Shown: positions 9,023 to 17,817 of the stretch, in pieces | How the letters are laid out: each line of letters begins with the position of its first letter | Position numbering within the stretch: the first letter of the stretch is position 1 | Assembly (NCBI RefSeq): GCF_025628885.1 | Contig: NZ_JAOTIF010000023.1 | Coordinates: 44,013-108,012 of the forward strand | Direction of reading: 5' to 3' | Length of the DNA stretch: 64,000 nucleotides | Source of the DNA: Paraflavisolibacter caeni | Lineage (GTDB): Bacteria > Bacteroidota > Bacteroidia > Chitinophagales > Chitinophagaceae | Position numbers and translations under genes: made by a program | The notes under the pieces: generated by a model | Told to the model about the DNA's origin: nothing | The model's database searches: none | Seen by the model: only the letters and a program-made list of their open reading frames with translations

Positions 9023-9646
9023 TTATTTAGTATTACCAGTTCGCCTGAAGCTGCAAAACAGAAAGTTTTGTGCTGTATTAAACGGAGTAATGTGATCTTC
9101 TGTAATGCACCGGATCTTAGTAAAAACTGGTTGAAGCTCTTTGGTCAAATCTTGCTCATTATATTGTTTGATCTGAAGGCCGCTACATTTTTGTGGGCCA
9201 TTGGAAGAAAAGGTGCAGATGATCATATAACTGTTCACCGCAGATTTTGCAATATCCAGGTACTTACTCACCTTTTCAGGGGTTGTAAGGAAATGAAAAG
9301 TAGCACGGTCATGCCATATGTCATAAGTACGCTCTGGTTTAAACTCAGTTATATCACTTACGACCCATTTTACCTGGAGCGCTCGCTCGCCCAGGCGATC
9401 TTTTGCACGTTGTAGTGCATGTTCAGAAATGTCCAGTACCGTAATATCATCAAAGCCTTCGGCCAGAAGATAATCTACCAGTTTACTATCACCTCCACCA
9501 ATATCTATGATCTTTGCAGTTTTTGGCAAGTTAAAGCTGTGGATGAACTGAAGAGAGGTGGTTGGTATCTCCTGTGTCCAGCTCAATTCATTGGGTAACT
9601 TCGTCTCGTATATTTTTTCCCAGTGCGCTTTTGAATGATTACTCAT
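9023..9646 (-). CDS. Class I SAM-dependent methyltransferase
   Basis: Cytoplasmic methyltransferase of 207 residues from the ATG at 9646; a GTG at 9694 would add 16 poorly structured residues, and MSNHSKAHWEKIYETK is the usual family beginning. The SAM-binding motif I is IIDIGGGDSKLVDYLL, followed by ITVLDIS (acidic residue after strand 2) and VVSDIT. The WHDRATFHFLTTPE segment is typical of the small-molecule/thiopurine-like methyltransferases common in Bacteroidota. The substrate is unknown and the gene is not in an operon. Confidence 0.85.
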   Translation of the reverse strand: MSNHSKAHWEKIYETKLPNELSWTQEIPTTSLQFIHSFNLPKTAKIIDIGGGDSKLVDYLLAEGFDDITVLDISEHALQRAKDRLGERALQVKWVVSDITEFKPERTYDIWHDRATFHFLTTPEKVSKYLDIAKSAVNSYMIICTFSSNGPQKCSGLQIKQYNEQDLTKELQPVFTKIRCITEDHITPFNTAQNFLFCSFRRTGNTK

Positions 9647-9747
9647 GTAGTAAAGGTCTGGAATTAAAGAAACCTGTTTCGTGACCTTTATCACGCAAAG
9701 ATGAAGGCTGCTGATCTGAAATCAGGAAATCAACAATCCCTCTATTT

Positions 9748-10917
9748 TTAATTTAATGCAGGTTCATTTACCAAGGGAATTAAAGCGATCAAAGTACTGC
9801 CTTGTTGAGATGTCTTTAGCTGCACAGAACCATTCAGCAATTCCGCCCTGTTCTCGATTAAGTTAGCGCTCATTTTTTCATCTCTTTCATTGTTGATACC
9901 ATTTCCATCATCCCTGATCATCAGGCTTACTTCTTCCCATACGTGGAGCTCAATGTGTACATTCTGCACATCTGTTCTTTGCCGCAGCATGGTAAGCTGT
10001 TGTTCCACAATCCGGAACAAGGCTAAGGCCCGGTCACTTTCAATCTTTTCTGTATCGCCGCTGAATGTGACATGAATATTGAACGGTACCTGGTATCTCA
10101 TTCCTTGGATAAAGAACTCGATCATGCTTTGCAGATCTGTACTTTCTAAAGTCGTCGGTGTAATGGTCTGGGAAAGATGGCGTATGTCATCCAGCAATTT
10201 TATTTGCTGTGCTTTTGCCTTTCTTAATAAAGGCAGCCGCATCTCTTCAACATTTTCAGCCATATCCAGGTAAAGTTGTGTGGAAGCAAGTGTCTGTGCA
10301 ATGTTTTCATGCAGTTCCCTGCCTATAGACTGCCGCTCCTTTTCCTGTGCTGTCAGATTTTTAAGCAGTACTTGCTTTTGTTTTAAAAGCATTTCTTCGG
10401 CCTGTCTGCGAATCAGGTCATTTTTTACCCGCAGTTCCAATAGCTTGGTGACCTGGTGCGCAATAATAGTAAGCGTCCGGGCTTGTAAAGGGGTAAGCGT
10501 TCGTGGTTTCTGGTCAATAATACAAACAGAACCAAGGTTATAGCCAGCGGCGGAGGTAATCGGAACCCCTGCATAGAAGCGAATCTTCATCCCTTCCACG
10601 ACATGTGGATGGTCAAAAAAACGGTCATCCTGGAGTGTATCGGGAATTACCATAATATCCTGCTGCAGGATGGTATGGGTGCAAAAGCTTGCATCACGGG
10701 ATGTTTGCATCAATTCGGTGCCCCTGATGGCTTTGAACCACTGTCGGTCGGCATCTATAAATGTAATCAGGGAAATAGGGCAATCGCACACCTGTCCCGC
10801 CAGTTCAAGAAGTTCCTCAAACTCCTTTTCGGGAGCCGAATCCAGTATATTGTAGCTCTTTAGATCAAGTAGCCTGATTTCCTCATTGAGAGGTCGTGGG
10901 GCGCATTGCATAAGCAT
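9748..10917 (-). CDS. GAF-domain sensor histidine kinase
   Basis: Soluble kinase of 389 residues. A GAF domain (about 25-160; CDCPISLITFIDADRQWFK and FYAGVPITSAAGYNLGS) is followed by a coiled linker (170-195), a HisKA_3-type dimerisation helix with phospho-acceptor His203 in GRELHENIAQTL, and a HATPase domain with the nucleotide box IRDDGNGI. The glycine-rich lid is degenerate (NLIENRAELLNGSV). It probably senses a small ligand or redox state. It is divergent from the TPR kinase, so the two may share the 10918-11098 intergenic region. The partner regulator is unknown; the nearest is the LytTR regulator at 13629. Confidence 0.8.
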   Translation of the reverse strand: MLMQCAPRPLNEEIRLLDLKSYNILDSAPEKEFEELLELAGQVCDCPISLITFIDADRQWFKAIRGTELMQTSRDASFCTHTILQQDIMVIPDTLQDDRFFDHPHVVEGMKIRFYAGVPITSAAGYNLGSVCIIDQKPRTLTPLQARTLTIIAHQVTKLLELRVKNDLIRRQAEEMLLKQKQVLLKNLTAQEKERQSIGRELHENIAQTLASTQLYLDMAENVEEMRLPLLRKAKAQQIKLLDDIRHLSQTITPTTLESTDLQSMIEFFIQGMRYQVPFNIHVTFSGDTEKIESDRALALFRIVEQQLTMLRQRTDVQNVHIELHVWEEVSLMIRDDGNGINNERDEKMSANLIENRAELLNGSVQLKTSQQGSTLIALIPLVNEPALN

Positions 10918-11098
10918 TTTGGATTTTCCGGTGACGGCATAAAATTAATTGCGAGTTGAAAAGAATCTGAAAAACAGGTGTTAAATCAAGGCGGTTTGTT
11001 TATATAATATTAGCATAAACTAATGGTTTTCCATTGGCTTTTGGGTTTGCTTTCCGACTAATTTTGCAGCTTTAATATATCTATGAAACGAACAATAC

Positions 11099-13093
11099 AT
11101 GTTTAGACCTGCTATCAGTCTCATGTTGCTGGTATCTATATTGATCCTATCCTGTGGGCAAAACACCAAAACTGAACTCGAGGATACGGCGTATTGGAAC
11201 GCCAGGTTCCTTGATTCTTCTTATAGCTTGTTGTATAAGAATGAGGATACTGCGAAGGCACTTCAATACTATGATTCCTCATTGAAACAAGCAGATGACA
11301 TAACCGTGTACCCAAAGGCTGCTCGTTTCGGCATGATCGCCAACTACTATTATTTTTTTACACCGGATAATGAAGCGACGTTAAGAATGATAGATTCAGC
11401 GCTCGCTTTATATAATACTTCGAATCTACAGGACCGCTATCCGCGAACCTATGTTGGTTACTTGCTTTTTGGCGGGGAGATTGCTTACCGTCTTTCCCAG
11501 TACAATAAGGCTAATAAATATTATTTTAAGGCCAAAATGCTGGCCGACAGCCATTTAGATCCCTGTGAGAGAAAGGCCTACAATTATAGTATTGCCATGG
11601 TTTTGTACCAGCAGCAGAACTTTAGAGCGTCACTGAACTATTTTGAGGAAGCCTATGCCTTACAGTCAACCTGTTCACCGCTAACCACAGCTATAGTGCT
11701 GCAGCAACAAGAAATCCAAGATAATATTGGTTTGTGCCACATTCAGCTTAAGAACTACGATAGTGCTATGGTTCATTTTGAAAAGGCACTGCAAATCGCC
11801 GATCAATATAAAGACTCACTTGGGGCAGCATCTATGGACAGGATTTACGGGGTGGTCTATGGAAATATGGCAAAGGTGTTCATTGCAAAAAATCAGGTGA
11901 AGAAAGCTGAGCAATTGTCCAAAAAAAGTATAGCACTCAACTACCGCGAAGGATATGAAGTAGAAGATGCCATAAAAGTGATGCTGCAATTAGTAGAAGT
12001 GTATAGCAGGAAAAAGGATTTTTTTGCGATGTTCGAAATCCTCAATAGCCTTAAGGACAGGATCAGGCACGCTGACCCCGCGACGCACCTTGAATGGAGA
12101 CGGCTCATGGCATCCTATTACGAACAGACTTCCCAGCCAGGTTTGTCGCTTCAGTTTTTCAAAAATTATACTTCGCTCAAAGATTCAATTGCCATAGAAC
12201 AAAAGAAGCTTACCGCAGCTGATCTTACCCGCCAGCTTACTGATATAGAAAAGGAGCTCCAGATCACAACACTGAAAAAGGATAAGCAACTGGCATTGGT
12301 TTCTTTATTGGTTACAGTTGTGATTTCTTGCATGGCTTTGGTCATCATTTACCTGGTTTATCAGACCTATCGCCGCAGCAAAAAAAACCTGGCCGTTTCA
12401 TTGGCATTGAACCAGGAAATTAAGCGTCAAAAGGCTGCGCGGGAGGAGGAAGCAGAACAACGCCATAAACTGATAACTGAAGCTGTTATCCAGGCCCAGG
12501 AAAGTGAACGGTCCCTGATTGGACTGGAGCTGCATGATAATATCAACCAGGTGCTGACCACGGTAAAGCTCCATAATGAAATGGTACTTGAAGGAGTGGG
12601 AGATCCTAAAATACTTTTGCCACGGGCATCTCAATATTTGCAGGAATGCATCAGTGAGATCAGGGACCTTTCGAAACGCCTGTCGGCACCAACACTGGGG
12701 AAAATCAGCCTGGAGGAATCGGTAAAAGATTTGATTGAATCGATCAACCTGACCAGTAAAGTAAAGATTACGAGCCAGTTATCTGGATTGAACAGCCAAT
12801 TGCTGAAAAAGGACGTGCACATTGGTGTATACCGTATTTTGCAGGAACAGTTAAATAACGTGTTGAAGCATGCCGAAGCCTCAGAAGTGTTCGTTCATCT
12901 GGAGCATGATGGTAGCAAGCTCCGGCTTTCCATAAAAGACAATGGCAGGGGCTTTGTGGTTCACCGTCATAAAAGCGGCATTGGTCTAATGAACATGCAG
13001 ACAAGAGCTGAAAATCTCAATGGAACATTTGAAGTGGAAAGCAAACCCGGTCATGGCTGCAAGGTGGAAGTGGTTGTGCCTTGTGCTTCTTAA
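11099..13093 (+). CDS. TPR-containing membrane sensor histidine kinase
   Basis: Sensor kinase of 664 residues. The signal peptide ends in ILSCGQ, so it may be a lipoprotein at the outer face of the inner membrane. A long helical TPR region (about 40-360) follows, then one membrane segment (about 400-422, VSLLVTVVISCMALVIIYLV), a coiled coil, and a HisKA_3 domain with His479 in LIGLELHDNINQVL. The HATPase domain carries IKDNGRGF and GIGLMNMQTRAENL. This architecture is common in Bacteroidota, where it pairs with LytTR or NarL-type regulators. The LytTR regulator 0.5 kb downstream is the obvious candidate partner (inference). Its last 4 bp overlap the convergent next gene. Confidence 0.85.
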   Translation: MFRPAISLMLLVSILILSCGQNTKTELEDTAYWNARFLDSSYSLLYKNEDTAKALQYYDSSLKQADDITVYPKAARFGMIANYYYFFTPDNEATLRMIDSALALYNTSNLQDRYPRTYVGYLLFGGEIAYRLSQYNKANKYYFKAKMLADSHLDPCERKAYNYSIAMVLYQQQNFRASLNYFEEAYALQSTCSPLTTAIVLQQQEIQDNIGLCHIQLKNYDSAMVHFEKALQIADQYKDSLGAASMDRIYGVVYGNMAKVFIAKNQVKKAEQLSKKSIALNYREGYEVEDAIKVMLQLVEVYSRKKDFFAMFEILNSLKDRIRHADPATHLEWRRLMASYYEQTSQPGLSLQFFKNYTSLKDSIAIEQKKLTAADLTRQLTDIEKELQITTLKKDKQLALVSLLVTVVISCMALVIIYLVYQTYRRSKKNLAVSLALNQEIKRQKAAREEEAEQRHKLITEAVIQAQESERSLIGLELHDNINQVLTTVKLHNEMVLEGVGDPKILLPRASQYLQECISEIRDLSKRLSAPTLGKISLEESVKDLIESINLTSKVKITSQLSGLNSQLLKKDVHIGVYRILQEQLNNVLKHAEASEVFVHLEHDGSKLRLSIKDNGRGFVVHRHKSGIGLMNMQTRAENLNGTFEVESKPGHGCKVEVVVPCAS

Positions 13094-13545
13094 TCAATAT
13101 TTTCCTTTTTTACTTCGACATCCCAATGTGCCAAAAGAAGTTCAAAGCGGTGTTGTTCCTCTTTTTTTAATTTTTCCTCGTCTGGGTAAATTGCTTTTTT
13201 GTAAGGAGTAAGCAGATTGTCATCATAAGCCAGGGCTGAATTTTTAAATACAATAGCTACCCTGAAGTCCCAGCGGCTTTCTTCTGAATCATGCAGGCGG
13301 GGACGACTGGCAACGATACTTACAATGTCGCCTTTCTCTATTGCTTTCTTCAACAGCGGATAATGATTCTTCTTCCACAGGGAAATAAATTCATCGGCAT
13401 ATCCCCACTTTACTTTATAGTAGTTTTCAATAGTGAAGGTCTCATCCGGGTTCTTGGGAGTTTGCTGTGCAAGAAGGTGAGTAGTTGAAATCAGCAGTAG
13501 GAGGAAGAGTGTGATTTTGACCAGTGTAAATTGTTTTTCTTTCAT
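13090..13545 (-). CDS. Secreted protein of unknown function
   Basis: 151 residues with a clear signal peptide (LFLLLLISTTHLLAQ, cleavage near residue 26). The mature part is charged and helical, with YYKVKWGYADEFISLWKKN near its start; the layout (one short alpha/beta domain) recalls dimeric alpha/beta-barrel ligand binders, but I do not recognise a family. It lies on the opposite strand between the TPR kinase and the LytTR regulator and overlaps the kinase stop by 4 bp, so it is transcribed against both. Confidence 0.6.
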   Translation of the reverse strand: MKEKQFTLVKITLFLLLLISTTHLLAQQTPKNPDETFTIENYYKVKWGYADEFISLWKKNHYPLLKKAIEKGDIVSIVASRPRLHDSEESRWDFRVAIVFKNSALAYDDNLLTPYKKAIYPDEEKLKKEEQHRFELLLAHWDVEVKKENID

Positions 13546-13628
13546 ATTTGATAGATTTAAAAGGTTTAAGACTTGCCCGAATATAGGTTAGGAATATAAG
13601 TAATGTATTAATTTTTTAATTTTAGTAC

Positions 13629-14324
13629 ATGAACTGTCTCATAGTAGACGATAATCAAATTGCCAGAACAACTTTGCGTCAACTGGCCTCCAGCATAAAG
13701 GACATTACGGTTGTTGGAGAATGTGCCGATGCCATGGAAGCTTACAATCTGTTGCAGGAGCGACAGGTGGAAATCATTTTGCTGGATATTGAAATGCCTG
13801 GTATGTCGGGACTGGAATTAACTCGTAACCTTGGTGGTAAACGGCCAATCATCATTTTTATTACCTCCAAAAAAGACTATGCTTCTGAAGCTTTTGATTT
13901 GAACGTTGTTGATTATTTAGTAAAACCGATTGCACCGGCCCGTTTCATTCAGGCCATTGATAAGGCAAGAGACATATTACAGAGTCGGTCAGAGGAAGTG
14001 AAAATGAGTCATGACGAATTTATTTTTATACGTGATTCCAACGTTGTGAAACGACTGAAGCTTGATGAGATTTTATATGCAGAGGCTATGGGCGATTATG
14101 TAAAACTATATACCCCTCAGCGTTTTTTTGCTATTCACACTACACTGAAAGAGTTGGAACAACGGCTACCCGCTGATAAATTTTTACGGGTGCACCGTTC
14201 CTTTATGGTGTCAGTAGCTAAAATCGATACCATTCAGGAGGGGGCGTTAATTATCAATGGCAAACCAGTGCCGGTGGCAGATGCCTACAGGGCAACTTTA
14301 AATAAGAGATTGAACATCCTGTAA
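13629..14324 (+). CDS. LytTR-type response regulator
   Basis: Two-domain regulator of 231 residues. Receiver domain 1-115: acidic pair in IVDDNQIAR, phospho-acceptor Asp53 in LLDIEMPG, conserved Lys in YLVKPI. LytTR DNA-binding domain about 130-230 with FIFIRDSNVVKRL, GDYVKLYT and FLRVHRSFMVS. LytTR proteins bind pairs of short direct repeats one period of about 21 bp apart. Three such pairs occur in this window, the first 8 bp after this gene, the others before the export operon and before the secreted gene at 22531. It therefore probably controls its neighbouring kinase and the exporter. Confidence 0.9.
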   Translation: MNCLIVDDNQIARTTLRQLASSIKDITVVGECADAMEAYNLLQERQVEIILLDIEMPGMSGLELTRNLGGKRPIIIFITSKKDYASEAFDLNVVDYLVKPIAPARFIQAIDKARDILQSRSEEVKMSHDEFIFIRDSNVVKRLKLDEILYAEAMGDYVKLYTPQRFFAIHTTLKELEQRLPADKFLRVHRSFMVSVAKIDTIQEGALIINGKPVPVADAYRATLNKRLNIL

Positions 14325-14331
14325 TCATCAC

Positions 14332-14373
14332 CGATTCATTTTTCTTATTTAGCGATTCATTTTCCTTTACTGC
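14332..14373 (+). promoter_or_regulatory. Putative LytTR operator, site A (direct repeat, 21-bp period)
   Basis: CGATTCATTTTTC at 14332 is repeated as CGATTCATTTTCC at 14353, exactly 21 bp later. It lies between the LytTR gene and the small membrane protein/hybrid kinase pair, about 140 bp before the latter. The same half-site core CGATT and the same period occur at 17671 and 22428. Confidence 0.6.
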
Positions 14374-14489
14374 CTCTTCGCGCTTTTCCGCCGGTTAAGA
14401 AGGCGATAGTTTTAAGATGTAATTCAAAGCTCTTATAAACAGTTGCTTCCGTTAACGATCCAGCTTTACAGGTCCTTACTTAAAAAAGC

Positions 14490-14693
14490 ATGAAGGCACT
14501 ATATACAATATTATTTTTTTTAGATACGCTGGCGCTGATCCTAGTTACGTATTTTTTTTTGAAATCATCCGATACAGGAACTGGTGAGCTCACCTTTATG
14601 GCTCTCCTCTGCGCCATGGTTGCTTGTATCATTCTCCTTGTTTATATAATGGTGCGGTTTCTAAAACTTCCTGGGTCCAAAAGGCAACATTAA
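14490..14693 (+). CDS. Small two-TM membrane protein
   Basis: 67 residues made almost wholly of two hydrophobic helices (LYTILFFLDTLALILVTYFF and FMALLCAMVACIILLVYIMV) joined by a short polar loop, with a basic tail (KLPGSKRQH). The family is not recognised. It begins after the putative LytTR site A and ends 29 bp before the hybrid kinase, so the two are probably co-transcribed; it could be an accessory subunit of the kinase (inference). Confidence 0.6.
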   Translation: MKALYTILFFLDTLALILVTYFFLKSSDTGTGELTFMALLCAMVACIILLVYIMVRFLKLPGSKRQH

Positions 14694-14722
14694 TTTGTTT
14701 AAATTAGAAGTTTATACGAAAA

Positions 14723-16927
14723 ATGGCTACCAACCGGCTTATATACTTCATCGTAGCTGCTTTTATTGCGGGTAACCTTATTTTGATTTTTATAAAATAC
14801 AACTCGGATAAGAACATTGATAAACTGATTGATGATAACGAAAAATTGCTGGATGAGTTTAGTGTAAACAATCAGCTGAAAACGATGGAAAGGGATGTTG
14901 TGCTGGTAGAAAGCAAAGTAAGAGGAACGGTTGCCACCAATGATACTGCTTATATGGAAGGAGTGGAATTGCAAATGGCCAAAGTGAAATCTGACCTGGA
15001 TGATTTACAAAAGATAAAGGACGAAGACAGCGCTGAAGAATATATTGATCAGTTAGATATTTTAGTTCGGGAAAAGTTAAGATTCAATGATCAAGTACTC
15101 GATGTGTATACAAAGGAAGGTAAAAAAGCTGCGGAAGCCATTTTAATTACTCAGCGGGGAAAAAGATTTACCGACTCTATATTGTTACTCACCCAAAAAA
15201 TCAGCAATGTTAGGCAGAATACCCTTTCCCGTTTGAGCCAGGTCATTGACGATAGGGTGAAACAAATGCAGCGTTTGGATACTTTTCTAATTGTTTTTGT
15301 CTTGATAAGCGCTGCTGTTTTATTTTGGTACATTCTCAGTACCATCCGCATTCAAAGCCACTTAATTCAACAAGTCAGCGATTCAGAAAAAAAAGTAAAG
15401 GAGGCTGCTAAGGTTAAGGAGAATTTTTTAGCGAACATGAGCCATGAGATCCGTACACCGCTGAATGCCATTTTGGGATTTACCAATTTGTTACAGCGCA
15501 AAGATCTTGATAGAGAATCGGCTTCTTATATACAAACCATTCAACGCTCAGGTGAAAATTTACTGGCTATTATAAATGACATTCTAGATCTGTCCAAAAT
15601 TGAAGCTGGAATGTTGCGGATAGAACGAGCGCCCTTCAGTCTGCGGGGATTGGTGCATTCCATTGATGCTATGTTCCGGACAAAGGCGGATGAAAAAGGA
15701 ATTCAATTTTTTACCCATGTAGATGAATCACTTCCAGACAGGTTGGAAGGAGATGCAACAAGGCTGACGCAGATTTTGGTGAATCTTATTGGTAATGCAA
15801 TAAAGTTTACGGCTAAGGGAAAAGTTGCTATATCGATCAGGAATAAAGGAATAGAAGCCGATATAGTTACGGTAGAAATTGAAGTTAATGACACAGGCAT
15901 CGGCATACAAAGGGAAAAGCTCGAATATATTTTTGAACGCTTTCAGCAGGCCGACGATGCCGTAACCCGTGAGTATGGCGGAACCGGGCTCGGCCTTTCT
16001 ATTGTAAAAGAACTGGTAGCGCTACAGCAGGGCAGTATCCATGCAGAAAGTGAACCCGGAAAAGGTGCCACGTTTTATTTGATCATTCCGTACAGGATTT
16101 CCGGGGAACAGTTCCCATCTGACAATACTGTCAATACACAAATCGATACAGAACCTGCAGTTCTACAAAATATCAATGTCCTGATTGTTGAAGATAATGA
16201 GGTTAACCAAACCCTTCTTCAACATCTTTTTAGAAACTGGCAGGTAAAATTTGAAATTGCCAATAATGGAATAGAAGCGATAGAAAAATTGAGGGCCAAT
16301 GTTTACGACCTTATCCTGATGGACATACAAATGCCACAAATGGATGGATATACCGCTACCCGGCAAATCAGGAATCATTTAAAATTAAATACGCCCATTG
16401 TTGCTATGACCGCGCATGCTATGGCAGGCGAAAGAGAAAAGTGCCTGAGCTACGGCATGAATGAATACATTTCTAAACCAATTCAAGAGGAACAATTAAG
16501 GAAATTAATAACACAATTCTATTCACTGGAAACAATAATTGCCCCGGAAACAGAAATGGTTGATGCACCTATTCATCACACCTATCAATATATCAACCTC
16601 GCCTATATGAAAGCGGTGAGTGCCGGGAACAAGGAGTACGAAGAGGATGTAACGGCTCAATTCATAAAGGCTGTTCCACAGGAATTAGCAGCATTGGAAA
16701 AAGCAGTAGAGCTCAATGATACAGGAAGCCTGCGACGGATTGCGCACAATTTGAAAACAACCATATCGGTGATGGGATTGAATGAAACTCTCCAGGCTTA
16801 CCTCGATGGAATTGAAAACGGAGAAGGGAATGAACAACTTTTAAAGGAAAATGTAGAAAATGTAAAACGTATTTGCTCCAATGCCCTGCCTGAAGCAAAA
16901 CATTATCTGGCATCCATCAGGTCGTAG
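14723..16927 (+). CDS. Hybrid sensor histidine kinase with receiver and HPt domains
   Basis: Inner-membrane phosphorelay kinase of 734 residues. TM1 (about 7-27), a helical periplasmic sensor of CHASE3 type (30-185), TM2 (about 190-210), HisKA with His241 in MSHEIRTPLNAIL, HATPase with LVNLIGNAIKFT, VNDTGIGI and YGGTGLGLSIVKEL, receiver with Asp534 in LMDIQMPQMDG, and a C-terminal HPt domain with His675 in IAHNLKTT. All relay residues are present, so it can pass phosphate to a separate regulator. It follows LytTR site A and the small membrane protein. Confidence 0.9.
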   Translation: MATNRLIYFIVAAFIAGNLILIFIKYNSDKNIDKLIDDNEKLLDEFSVNNQLKTMERDVVLVESKVRGTVATNDTAYMEGVELQMAKVKSDLDDLQKIKDEDSAEEYIDQLDILVREKLRFNDQVLDVYTKEGKKAAEAILITQRGKRFTDSILLLTQKISNVRQNTLSRLSQVIDDRVKQMQRLDTFLIVFVLISAAVLFWYILSTIRIQSHLIQQVSDSEKKVKEAAKVKENFLANMSHEIRTPLNAILGFTNLLQRKDLDRESASYIQTIQRSGENLLAIINDILDLSKIEAGMLRIERAPFSLRGLVHSIDAMFRTKADEKGIQFFTHVDESLPDRLEGDATRLTQILVNLIGNAIKFTAKGKVAISIRNKGIEADIVTVEIEVNDTGIGIQREKLEYIFERFQQADDAVTREYGGTGLGLSIVKELVALQQGSIHAESEPGKGATFYLIIPYRISGEQFPSDNTVNTQIDTEPAVLQNINVLIVEDNEVNQTLLQHLFRNWQVKFEIANNGIEAIEKLRANVYDLILMDIQMPQMDGYTATRQIRNHLKLNTPIVAMTAHAMAGEREKCLSYGMNEYISKPIQEEQLRKLITQFYSLETIIAPETEMVDAPIHHTYQYINLAYMKAVSAGNKEYEEDVTAQFIKAVPQELAALEKAVELNDTGSLRRIAHNLKTTISVMGLNETLQAYLDGIENGEGNEQLLKENVENVKRICSNALPEAKHYLASIRS

Positions 16928-16949
16928 CCATATCCGTTTGGAAGTTGCT

Positions 16950-17453
16950 TCAATTATTGTAATTAGTATCAACGGTTGTATAAACCGGTAGCTTAAAGGT
17001 TAGCTCACTGTTTTTAACTTGTAAGTCATACAGAAGGAATGTAATGTTCAATTGGGGGCCAACAAATCCGGTCCGGATACTGTCTATGACCAATAAACCT
17101 GTACAGTAACTAAAAAAGGCACCTTCTTTAATACGCCCCTCCAATGCCAACACCAGGCCGTTACTTTCTTCATCATCCAGGTTGATGGGCAAAGCTGGAT
17201 AGATAGCCGCATCAAGTGAAATTCTTTCCTGGTTATAGTTAACGCAGGCTGCATCATTTTTCTCATTGGATGCTATTAAAAATTGCCAGTCGCCTTCGAG
17301 TTTTAAATGGCCATTTTCGAAGTCGAGCATCACTTGCATCAATGGCTGTTGTTCCGAAGAGCCTTTATTAACATTTTTAGACATTGCCGGTAACGCTAAA
17401 GATGAAGCGGGTATCGAATGTATGTACTGTTTAAGGAGTAATGGGTTTCTCAT
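16950..17453 (-). CDS. Hypothetical protein
   Basis: 167 residues, no signal peptide and no membrane segment. The N-terminus holds a short polar linker, and the remainder looks like a single beta-rich domain (LKLEGDWQFLIAS, NGLVLALEGRIKEGAFF, TFLLYDLQVKNSELTFKLPV). I do not recognise the family. It is convergent with the hybrid kinase and separated from the export operon by 364 bp. Confidence 0.5.
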   Translation of the reverse strand: MRNPLLLKQYIHSIPASSLALPAMSKNVNKGSSEQQPLMQVMLDFENGHLKLEGDWQFLIASNEKNDAACVNYNQERISLDAAIYPALPINLDDEESNGLVLALEGRIKEGAFFSYCTGLLVIDSIRTGFVGPQLNITFLLYDLQVKNSELTFKLPVYTTVDTNYNN

Positions 17454-17670
17454 ATTTATAGTTTTTAATTGTTTGGTTTCTGATTGCTGGAGTAAAGCTA
17501 CATCTGCCCAATGCCTGAATGTTTATCCAATAGCCGAATAGGCAAAACCTGTAGCCGGGTGAGGAAGGAATAATTGATCGGTAACCATATGCTTACTGCC
17601 GAATATATTTCAGGTTGAAGGAATACTCTACACTGTAAGAAAAGTAAAGATGTTGGTCGCATCTTATCGG

Positions 17671-17738
17671 CGATTGATTTTGCCCCCTTGCCGATTGGTA
17701 TTTTGAAACAGGCTTTACTGAAATATAGATTCGCTTCA
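17671..17738 (+). promoter_or_regulatory. Putative LytTR operator, site B, in duplicated promoter block
   Basis: The intergenic stretch 17454-17817 has no gene. CGATTGATTTTG at 17671 and CGATTGGTATTTTG at 17692 are direct repeats 21 bp apart, 126 bp before the TolC gene. About 68 bp from 17671 (through TTTTGAAACAGGCTTTA and GAAATATAGATTCGCTT) recur almost unchanged at 22428-22495, so the whole promoter block is duplicated at the start and the end of the exporter operon. Confidence 0.65.
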
Positions 17739-17817
17739 TGAAAGGGGATCTAAATAAAAACTTTCATCAGGATATGGGAAAAGACAGGTCGGCAATAACC
17801 TATAAATTATCTTCAGT

